A stretch of 8,702 nucleotides of DNA, from assembly GCA_018694455.1 (NCBI GenBank), contig JABHNP010000379.1, positions 1 to 8,702 of the forward strand, read 5' to 3'. Position numbers and translations under genes: made by a program. Numbering within the stretch: position 1 is the first letter of the stretch; each line of letters begins with the position of its first letter. This document shows positions 1 to 5,559 of the stretch, one piece after another. The notes under the pieces are model-generated. The model worked only from the letters and a program-made list of their open reading frames with translations, had not been told where the DNA came from and ran no database searches. The DNA comes from Planctomycetaceae bacterium. GTDB lineage: Bacteria; Planctomycetota; Planctomycetia; Pirellulales; UBA1268.

Positions 1-1
1 A

Positions 2-781
2 ACTCAAAAACCCGTTCCCACACCGCCTTCTTCTTGGCAGCCAAGTATTCCTTTACCTACTGAAAAAGCAAAAACAACACCTCCAGAAACACCTCCAGAA
101 TTCAGCACACCTGCACCACCAACGCAACCTACGCCTGCTCAAGCAACGCCACCACCGCAAGGTAACTGGGCGACGATTGCAGTTGATGCAAGCAATCCTA
201 AGCCAAATGCTATGGCCATTGTAATCCCTCCTGAGTCAGGTGGTACGTTAGCAGCTCAGCCTCACCAAAAAACTCCTCAAACAAACCCTACGCCTGCTCA
301 GACTGTGAGCGCCCCTCAAGTACCGGCACCTGCGCCGGTTGCCACACCCGCTGCATCAGTTGCTTGGTGGCGATGCACCGGTGTTACAGATGGTGACACA
401 ATCACGTGCCTGGACACTTCTGGACAACAGCAAAAAGTTCGAGTTTTAGATATTGATGCTCCCGAAATGAGCCAGCCTTATGGACGAGAATCTCGAAACA
501 CACTTGCTGATTTCGTATTTGGCAAATCACTTGCTATTAGTGAAACTAAAAGAAACTCAAATGGGCTTTTAGCATGCCGGATTTCTGTCGACGGGAAGGA
601 TGTTGGACGTGCAATGGTCGTTGCCGGGGCTGCATGGGTAGATCCACAATCGACAAGTCCTTATCTAAATGATCAACAAGATGCTCAAAAATCTGGCAAA
701 GGGCTCTGGTCAAAGGCAGCTCCAATACCGCCATGGGAACACCGCAAATCAGCCGAAGCCCCTTGGCAGCAAGCGGCCTGA
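2..781 (+). CDS. Thermonuclease (SNase-like) family protein, 5' partial
   Basis: The reading frame is open from base 2 to a TGA at 779-781, so at least 259 residues are present and the true start lies outside the window. The in-frame ATG at 212 sits inside the low-complexity linker and is not a credible start. Visible residues 1-120 are a Pro/Thr/Ala/Gln-rich linker, and residues ~123-250 form an SNase fold. Motifs seen are the VTDGDT loop (D130, D132, T133) and RVLDIDAPE (R147, D152, E155), matching the Ca-binding Asp residues and catalytic Arg35 and Glu43 of staphylococcal nuclease. The usual YGR strand, which carries catalytic Arg87, reads NGLL here, so that Arg aligns to L189. A GLWS motif closes the domain, as is usual. 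Such proteins are normally exported or envelope-tethered phosphodiesterases that cut DNA and RNA. An N-terminal signal or anchor would be off the left edge. Family is confident; catalytic activity is not. Confidence 0.85.
   Translation, partial: TQKPVPTPPSSWQPSIPLPTEKAKTTPPETPPEFSTPAPPTQPTPAQATPPPQGNWATIAVDASNPKPNAMAIVIPPESGGTLAAQPHQKTPQTNPTPAQTVSAPQVPAPAPVATPAASVAWWRCTGVTDGDTITCLDTSGQQQKVRVLDIDAPEMSQPYGRESRNTLADFVFGKSLAISETKRNSNGLLACRISVDGKDVGRAMVVAGAAWVDPQSTSPYLNDQQDAQKSGKGLWSKAAPIPPWEHRKSAEAPWQQAA
77..100 (+). repeat. 12-bp perfect tandem duplication in Pro-rich linker
   Basis: ACACCTCCAGAA occurs twice back to back and encodes TPPE twice in the linker of the SNase protein. A related 14-base match, CCTACGCCTGCTCA, recurs at 128-141 and 287-300 and encodes PTPAQ both times. 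The pattern suggests that the linker grows by short in-frame duplications. Confidence 0.8.
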
Positions 782-1039
782 CTATTCGTGTTTACTTTTG
801 ATCAAAGGCTGGCCGTCCTCCGCAATATCCACGTGGAGAACCATTGGATTACAACACACCGGACAGTCTTCGACGTAGTCCTGATGCAACCCTTCGGTGA
901 CATCGACTGGAACGACGATCTCTTCACCACATGAGTCACAAATATAGTGCGCGTCCATCTCTGCCGGTTGCATTTCGGCTCTGTTGGTACGCAATCGCAT
1001 ATGGCTCAACTGCCATTTCTCATCGATATTGTGTTTCAT
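782..1039 (-). CDS. CPxCG-motif Cys-rich small protein
   Basis: An 85-residue protein if it starts at the ATG at 1037-1039, which has GGAA seven bases upstream. The conserved part is residues ~29-78, with CDSCGEE (C34, C37), then YVEDCPVCC (C59, C62, C63), then a short acidic strand. This is the pattern of the Cys-rich CPxCG family (Pfam Cys_rich_CPXCG), small proteins of unknown role that probably bind one metal ion. Family members are usually about 60-70 residues, so starts at the ATGs at 971-973 or 956-958 are also possible. The frame also stays open to an ATG at 1106-1108. The TAG stop at 782-784 abuts the TGA of the convergent SNase gene. Family call is good; start is uncertain. Confidence 0.8.
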   Translation of the reverse strand: MKHNIDEKWQLSHMRLRTNRAEMQPAEMDAHYICDSCGEEIVVPVDVTEGLHQDYVEDCPVCCNPMVLHVDIAEDGQPLIKSKHE

Positions 1040-1645
1040 CTTTCTATTCCGTTCAAAAGACCTTTGGGTTGTGAAGGACATAAGCTGCCACCCCAAAATA
1101 CTATACATACCAAGTCAGCAGCATAGGATTGCTTCTAAAACTGAAAGCTTCATGACGCTGCCCATTTGCTACAGGCAAGACCGAACAAAAAATTGCTTCA
1201 ATACATTTTGACGCCAAAACGAGGACTTTCGACTCCTTTGAGCATCCTGCTGGGACTCTTTAATTCAAAGGCGTCTGAGTGTGTCTACACAACAACCTGT
1301 TGTCAAACACATAGACTCAGACACTTCGTTCGAAACATCTTGTATTTCCAGGAACGAGATACGCTTGCGAGGAGTCAAACATCGAGTAAGAACTGCTGCG
1401 ACATGGATGCTCCTAGCTTCTCGCCAACATGTGCCGCACAACAATCAGGAGTGACACAAAAATGAAAAAGCCTCCAAAACCTTCCAGACCCAGAAACCTA
1501 TCCACACCTACAAATCGCTGAGCCCTAAAAATAGTTGCGATGACTCTGCTAGAAACAAAAAAGTCTTTGCAATCCTCCAAGAGCTTACCGAGTACATCAG
1601 CGCGGGCATTCTTCAATAGCAGACAGCCTACGCACACGACCCAAG
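1040..1645. other. Intergenic stretch without a convincing gene
   Basis: About 600 bases between the CPxCG gene and the tRNA. Open frames exist on both strands (984-1211 and 1166-1465 on +, 1413-1637 on -), but their translations show no family motif and no credible start. The stretch holds an imperfect inverted repeat at 1273-1322 and a 19-codon frame at 1462-1521 with an AGGAG ten bases upstream, both discussed as findings. The upstream region of the minus-strand CPxCG gene should also lie here, but I found no clear -35/-10 pair. Confidence 0.5.
1273..1322. repeat. Imperfect inverted repeat (hairpin)
   Basis: The outer arms GTCTGAGT (1273-1280) and ACTCAGAC (1315-1322) are perfect complements. 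Inside, GTGT (1281-1284) can pair with ACAC (1307-1310) across a four-base bulge. At the centre, ACAAC (1289-1293) can pair with GTTGT (1299-1303) around a five-base loop. No T-run follows on either strand, so it does not look like an intrinsic terminator. Confidence 0.5.
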
Positions 1646-1718
1646 AGCGGGCGACCGGGTTCGAACCGGCGACAACCAGCTTGGGAAGCTAGTGCTCTAC
1701 CAACTGAGCTACGCCCGC
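1646..1718 (-). tRNA. tRNA-Gly (anticodon CCC)
   Basis: A full 73-base cloverleaf can be read on the minus strand. The acceptor stem GCGGGCG/CGCCCGC is perfect over 7 bp. The D arm is GCTC-AGTTGGTA-GAGC. The anticodon arm is CTAGC-TTCCCAA-GCTGG, which places CCC at 34-36. The variable loop has five bases, and the T arm is GCCGG-TTCGAAC-CCGGT. Base 73 is T, as expected for bacterial glycine tRNAs, which supports the identity. The 3' CCA is not encoded (CTTGG follows), so it must be added by the tRNA nucleotidyltransferase. It reads GGG codons. It is divergent from the AsmA-like gene. I see no convincing intrinsic terminator downstream. Confidence 0.95.
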
Positions 1719-1882
1719 AACTCAATAAAACATTACTGTAACTAGCAGAGAATCCAAACCGTACAATAACGTGAATAAGCATTCATGGGTACAATGAGTT
1801 TTTAAAGAGGCCGCTGATGGCGTCAACCACAAGGCTTTACTGAGCCATTTTTATGCATTTGTAATCTAACAAGGACTCCGCA

Positions 1883-3619
1883 ATGTCAGATCAACCAAAA
1901 CATGCAGAGAACAAGAACATCGAGATACGTCAAAATGAAATTAATGAAAACCAGGAAGCCTCTATTCACGAGAACAACACTCGGGCTAGCACAGCTACAC
2001 AGCAACCTAGAAGACATCGCAATAGAATTCTCTCTCGATTATTCCTCGCATGCATTCTGATTGCTCTTCCTACGATCGCTTTGCTGCCACAATGGCTCGT
2101 CTCTGCAAACGGAATTCGCCAACTTATCATTCGTTCAGTACCCAATCTGCAAGGAAATGTTCTTGTCGGCGAGGCATCAATCGGATGGCTCCAACCCCTC
2201 AGGATACACGATGTTGAATTTCTCCCTACCACAAGCGACCCAACACCCATCCGAGTCGGCAGTATCGAAGGCACGCTAGGCTTGCTTGAGATCATCCAGA
2301 ACGGCGGTCGACTCGGCACCATTAATATAGAAGATACGGAAATCCATCTTGCTTATGACGATGACCATGTTTCAAACCTACAGAAAACTTTTGGAACGTC
2401 GCTACAGAAAAAACAGCCAACAGAACGACCAACTCTTCCGGAAACACCTCCTCAAAAAGTCCATGGACCCGCCGATGAGCGTGTTCGTATCGCCATTAAA
2501 GATGCCCACCTACGAATCGATGGGCCATGGTCGAGCAAACCGTGGGAGAGTGAGCCAATTGACGTTGAAGTTATTCTCAATCAGTACACCAACGGCATGA
2601 AAGAGTGGGCACTCACCCCGGTCACTCTTCTTGACCATGCTCGCCTCAATCCTTCTGTTGCTGCAGGCGTACTTTCTTACGCAGCACCTATTCTCGCAAA
2701 CACCACTCGAGCTCGGGGAGAATTTTCTCTGGTTGTTAATGAAGCACGGTGGATCGCAGGCAAAGGAAAAATGGCTACAGTCGATGGCAATCTCACTCTT
2801 CATGAAGTGGAAGTTGGGCCAGGTCCGATAGTTACAAAAATTGTGACATCGTTGCCCGGAGAACTTCCAACGCCACCCACAATACGTATAGCTGAGTCGT
2901 CAAAAGTACACTTTCGAAAATCGGGCCGTCACGTTTGGCACACAGGTCTTTCGTTTGGAATCCCTTTAAAATCTTCCGGGCAGCGTCTTGACATTACATC
3001 TGAGGGCTTTGTTGGCATCGATGATCGATCAATCGACCTAATTCTTTCTCTACCAATTCCTAAAACTCTACCCTCGGACAGACCACTTTTTGCTGCCCTT
3101 TCCGGCAAAACTTTAAAAGCTTCGGTAGAGGGAAGCCTCGATAAACCTACGTTACAGTTAGATAATTCATTAAAACAAACCGTAGCCAATGTTGCCGCTG
3201 ATTTTATAAAAGAATTGCGAAATAAAAAATCAAAGACGCAAGCGGGCGATGCTACAGACCCAATTCGAAACACTGACGATCAGCCACGCCCTACAACGAG
3301 CACCTCACAGAACATGGAGAACTCAACCAACCAGACCGCATCGGAAGAAAAGGTTGGAACTGCAAAACAACTTGACCAACTCAAGGATCTTTTACCTGCG
3401 GAAATTTCAGACGACCCCACAACTGATACCGTTATCGATGCTGTGGGTGGATTGCTCGATGAGGTTGCAAAAAGGCGAGCAGAACGAGAAAAGACAAAGG
3501 ACAAACAGCCATCCAACAGTAATGCCAACGATCGTCCCGCCCGTCGATTCCTAAAAAAACTTTTAGATGGTAGTGGTGCTGAAGAGAGCCGGAATCCGTC
3601 ATCTGAAAATACTGATTAG
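1883..3619 (+). CDS. Membrane-anchored AsmA/TamB-like protein
   Basis: 578 residues. The ATG is supported by AAGGA at 1871-1875, seven bases upstream. Residues 1-48 are a polar, probably cytoplasmic tail ending in a basic cluster (RRHRNR). Residues ~49-72 form one transmembrane helix. The part after it (LLPQWLVSANGIRQLIIRSV, then a VGEASIGWLQPLRIHDVEF strand pair and a GRLGTINIEDTEIHL strand) resembles the start of AsmA/DUF748/TamB-type proteins, long beta-rich envelope proteins linked to lipid transport or outer-membrane assembly. Strand-rich sequence continues to ~430. Residues ~445-490 and ~530-578 are charged low-complexity, separated by a short helical patch (495-533). The protein would be anchored in the inner membrane with its bulk in the periplasm. 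The family assignment rests on strand pattern and topology and is moderate. It is a single gene with no operon partner. Confidence 0.6.
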   Translation: MSDQPKHAENKNIEIRQNEINENQEASIHENNTRASTATQQPRRHRNRILSRLFLACILIALPTIALLPQWLVSANGIRQLIIRSVPNLQGNVLVGEASIGWLQPLRIHDVEFLPTTSDPTPIRVGSIEGTLGLLEIIQNGGRLGTINIEDTEIHLAYDDDHVSNLQKTFGTSLQKKQPTERPTLPETPPQKVHGPADERVRIAIKDAHLRIDGPWSSKPWESEPIDVEVILNQYTNGMKEWALTPVTLLDHARLNPSVAAGVLSYAAPILANTTRARGEFSLVVNEARWIAGKGKMATVDGNLTLHEVEVGPGPIVTKIVTSLPGELPTPPTIRIAESSKVHFRKSGRHVWHTGLSFGIPLKSSGQRLDITSEGFVGIDDRSIDLILSLPIPKTLPSDRPLFAALSGKTLKASVEGSLDKPTLQLDNSLKQTVANVAADFIKELRNKKSKTQAGDATDPIRNTDDQPRPTTSTSQNMENSTNQTASEEKVGTAKQLDQLKDLLPAEISDDPTTDTVIDAVGGLLDEVAKRRAEREKTKDKQPSNSNANDRPARRFLKKLLDGSGAEESRNPSSENTD

Positions 3620-3658
3620 CTCACATCATTGGCCCACTGTATATAAAAAACTGGGCAC

Positions 3659-3692
3659 AAAAAACCGAGTCCTGCATCATGCAGGACTCGGT
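3659..3692 (-). terminator. Rho-independent terminator of the Cys/His-rich gene
   Basis: A 14-bp perfect inverted repeat, ACCGAGTCCTGCAT (3664-3677) and ATGCAGGACTCGGT (3679-3692). Sterically it forms a stem of about 12 bp with a small loop. On the minus strand it is followed at once by six T (complement of 3659-3664), so it ends transcripts of the gene stopping at 3745. On the plus strand no T-run follows (GTAAATAATC), though the hairpin may still slow read-through from the AsmA-like gene. A weaker pair, GCCCA/TGGGC, lies just beside it at 3632-3656. Confidence 0.85.
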
Positions 3693-3744
3693 AAATAATC
3701 ACTGAATCTCAGGGCAGATTCATGCAAACTGTATAAAACCGATA

Positions 3745-4086
3745 TCAGGTTTTAGCAGGAGCTGCAGGGGCTTCAGGAGCTGCTTTTGTAGGAGCTGCTT
3801 CTTCAACGATAACAGCACCACCACCACAGTTACCGTCTGCACATCCGCTTGTGCAATCAGAGCATCCACTTGTGCAATCAGAGCACTCGTTTGATTCACA
3901 GCAATTGGTTCGCTCACCGTGGCAACGATTTTGACGACGATGAAGAAGACCATGACTACGACCATGACAACGACGACCGTGGCAACCATGACGGAAACCG
4001 GCAACGGCACTGGTGTCGACGCTTATCAGAGCAAAGGCAATTAAGGCGATAAACGCCGCGAATGAAATTCCCAGAAAACGCTTCAT
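3745..4086 (-). CDS. Small secreted Cys/His-rich protein
   Basis: 113 residues. The ATG has a strong GGAG six bases upstream. Residues 1-29 are a signal peptide: MKR, a long hydrophobic core (FLGISFAAFIALIAFALI), then a cleavage region near AVA-G. Residues 30-60 are His/Arg/Cys-rich with repeated CHG/SHG steps (H33, H36, H41, H45, H49, H56). Residues 62-87 are Cys-rich with two SDCTSGC units. Eleven Cys (C35, 40, 55, 62, 63, 68, 71, 75, 78, 82, 87) are all in the exported part. The tail (91-113) is Ala/Pro/Lys-rich. I recognise no named family. The composition suggests binding of a soft metal or a disulfide-rich scaffold, which is inference only. The gene stands alone, with a long upstream region and its own terminator. 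Confidence 0.7.
   Translation of the reverse strand: MKRFLGISFAAFIALIAFALISVDTSAVAGFRHGCHGRRCHGRSHGLLHRRQNRCHGERTNCCESNECSDCTSGCSDCTSGCADGNCGGGAVIVEEAAPTKAAPEAPAAPAKT
3848..3885 (-). repeat. 21-bp coding repeat (SDCTSGC units)
   Basis: CTTGTGCAATCAGAGCA occurs at 3848-3864 and again at 3869-3885 with a 21-base period. On the minus strand this encodes two identical SDCTSGC heptads. Identity at the nucleotide level, not just in protein, points to a recent in-frame duplication of a Cys-bearing unit. Confidence 0.85.
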
Positions 4087-4283
4087 TTCTTTCTCCGAAA
4101 CAAGTTAAGTGGTGCGGAATTGCACCGTATTTGCCGTCAACAGAAAAATCCGACCCGGGACGGCCACCGGAACAGAGAAAACGAATGAAAATTTGTTTGC
4201 TGGAAGCCCGTCGGAACAACCCGCGGCAGCCCCCTGCAGGTGTTGCAGGTCGGCCGATACTTTCAGCATTCGAATTTGAACAA

Positions 4284-4311
4284 AAGCTAGCAGTCAAAAT
4301 AAGACTGTCAA
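4284..4311 (-). promoter_or_regulatory. Possible sigma70-type promoter for the Cys/His-rich gene
   Basis: On the minus strand a perfect TTGACA (complement of 4306-4311) is followed after 16 bases by TAGCTT (complement of 4284-4289), a poor -10 keeping only TA...T. If real, it would give the Cys/His-rich gene a leader of about 190 bases. An inverted repeat CAGTC-N7-GACTG (4291-4307) overlaps it and could be an operator. Weak evidence, from pattern only. Confidence 0.25.
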
Positions 4312-4442
4312 GCAATATAGGCTATATGGGGTATTTTTAAGCCCTGCCTGTCGACATTGCCTACCGAGCTGCATTTCCAAGGAGTAGGTGTTTTAAGCCT
4401 AAATTGCCCAAAATCTTTAACAACATGAGGGTCTATCCTCGC

Positions 4443-4483
4443 CTACGAGCACAAACCCCTTAAATGAGTGGTTTTGCTCGTAG
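4443..4483. repeat. Strong intergenic hairpin
   Basis: CTACGAGCA (4443-4451) pairs perfectly with TGCTCGTAG (4475-4483). After a single bulged C (4452), AAACC (4453-4457) pairs with GGTTT (4470-4474), leaving a 12-base loop. No T-run follows on either strand, so it is not a classical terminator. It could be the 3' end structure of the upstream lipoprotein mRNA, part of a small RNA, or a protein site. Confidence 0.6.
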
Positions 4484-4592
4484 TGCGCAATGCTCACTGA
4501 TTGAGTCACAGTGATTGTCAGTGGTCCCGATATGGAGCTAATGGGCGACATCACAGCTGACTAACAACAACAGAAGTTGATTCAATTAATTG

Positions 4593-5267
4593 CTACTCAA
4601 CAACCGTTCCCGAATCTCCGGCAGCAGTACGAGCGGTTGGCGATTGTTGTCCTGACTCCTGCATGGCCAACTTGGCCCGCCGCGTAATCTCTTCAGCAAC
4701 TAGTTGTTGCTTCGCAAGCATGTCTTCGGGATCCTCAAAGTCTAGCAACAATGGCGGCATGTCTGGAAATATTCTCATAGCCATACCAACAACACGCCAT
4801 CCCTCAGGATCCAACCGGCAGACCCAGATCACATCATCTGTGGTCGTGAATCCCTCGGAATCGGTATCCGTCCAACTGGTTGCTACGTGAACGATATCAT
4901 CTGTTCCCCCAACAGCCTCACAGTCACCCACGCGATAAGTCGCCGTGTCTTTTACTGGAGGGGCAACAGAAAGCCCTAATTCCTGCGTCTTGGCCCGTGC
5001 TACATCTGTAAGCATACCAAGCGCAGACTGCTCGTCCCCACGTTTGATTGCCTCAAGAAAAGTGGTAACAGTAACTTTTGCCGGCTCAATATTCGCGGCA
5101 ACAGAGGGCTCGGCACCGCCCGCTGAGCAACCTGATTGGCTGGTCAAAGCGAGCATGCCACATCCAGCGATAAACGAAAGGAGCCAAAGTGACACAGCTT
5201 TTTTCAGACGCTGCCGATACATACCTCGCACGCCGCCGACTGATGACGACGAATTTGGAGAAACCAT
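4593..5267 (-). CDS. Putative lipoprotein with NTF2-like domain, unknown function
   Basis: 224 residues. The ATG at 5265-5267 has AAAGG seven bases upstream. A second ATG at residue 16 (MYRQRLKK) would give a more standard signal peptide. The n-region is RQRLKK, the h-region AVSLWLLSFI, and a canonical lipobox IAGC places C36 as the possible lipidated Cys. C47 (QSGC) is a less typical alternative. Residues ~60-175 contain VTTFLEAIKRGDEQSALGML, an acidic strand region (VHVATSWTDTDSEGF), and DPEGWRVVGMAMR. This pattern resembles DUF4878/NTF2-like modules, in which a helix pair precedes a curved sheet ending in W-[RK]-[VI]. A conserved-looking acidic stretch (MPPLLLDFEDPEDM) leads into a helical, Gln/Thr-rich tail. 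It is probably envelope-attached. No function can be assigned. The hairpin-rich region downstream is its only obvious 3' context. Confidence 0.65.
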   Translation of the reverse strand: MVSPNSSSSVGGVRGMYRQRLKKAVSLWLLSFIAGCGMLALTSQSGCSAGGAEPSVAANIEPAKVTVTTFLEAIKRGDEQSALGMLTDVARAKTQELGLSVAPPVKDTATYRVGDCEAVGGTDDIVHVATSWTDTDSEGFTTTDDVIWVCRLDPEGWRVVGMAMRIFPDMPPLLLDFEDPEDMLAKQQLVAEEITRRAKLAMQESGQQSPTARTAAGDSGTVVE

Positions 5268-5464
5268 TGAACAGCCTTTCTTCGAAAAAATATGCCGTAG
5301 CTACCCACCGGTACGTACAGTGTTCATGCACCAGATAGTGACATTTTTCCTAGTGATATCGAATCCTTATTTTTTGATCATGATGCCCAAGACAGGATGC
5401 GGTCAAGTCGAGAAATAGTATTTCGATCACGAGTCCACAACAGCCGGAAACCGCCTAGTCTTCG

Positions 5465-5470
5465 TATAAT
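5465..5470 (+). promoter_or_regulatory. Possible -10 box for the cytochrome-like gene
   Basis: A perfect TATAAT lies 89 bases before the ATG at 5560, in the 292-base gap separating this gene from the divergent lipoprotein gene. No recognisable -35 is seen 16-18 bases upstream (the bases there are GC-rich), so it may be chance or need an activator. The 13-base palindrome GAAATAGTATTTC (5412-5424) lies about 40 bases upstream of it. Nothing else in the gap stands out. Confidence 0.25.
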
Positions 5471-5559
5471 CCGCAAGCTTTCGTAGAACCTGCCAGCCCA
5501 CACCCTGTAATGGCGTAAACTATGACGCGAACGATGATTTTAAGTACTGAGGTTTTGCG

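Larger units (their letters stand above)
4087..4592. other. Long non-coding region between two minus-strand genes
   Basis: 506 bases with no credible gene. The open frames at 3956-4315 (-) and 4062-4340 (+) lack family features and mostly shadow the Cys/His-rich gene. The part next to that gene is its probable leader. It contains GGTGC-N6-GCACC at 4111-4126 and a GC-rich patch at ~4200-4255 with CCTGCA/TGCAGG (4233-4238, 4244-4249). Further away are a strong hairpin (4443-4483) and a smaller one, TCACTG/CAGTGA (4494-4499, 4509-4514). The smaller one lies closer to the end of the lipoprotein gene, but no T-run marks it as a terminator. Confidence 0.5.

Noticed and set aside
1413..1637. 74-residue minus-strand frame with a hydrophobic C-terminal half
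   Set aside because: Starts at a GTG right after the tRNA 3' end, has no family motif and no clear ribosome site.
1597..1782. Minus-strand frame with the string SSVGRALASQAGCRRFEPGRP
   Set aside because: This is the well-known false translation of a tRNA gene; it covers the tRNA-Gly at 1646-1718.
1831..1850. GGCT-N6-AGCC followed by ATTTTT upstream of the AsmA-like gene
   Set aside because: Only a four-pair stem, too weak to call a terminator or attenuator.
3720..4010. Minus-strand Val/Leu-rich frame overlapping the Cys/His-rich gene
   Set aside because: Out-of-frame shadow; the overlapping frame has the signal peptide, the GGAG site and in-frame repeats.
3956..4315. 119-residue minus-strand frame upstream of the Cys/His-rich gene
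   Set aside because: Overlaps the signal-peptide gene in another frame and shows no motif, start site or compositional support.
4945..5418. 157-residue plus-strand frame opposite the lipoprotein gene
   Set aside because: Antisense shadow; the minus-strand frame has a lipobox and a good ribosome site.
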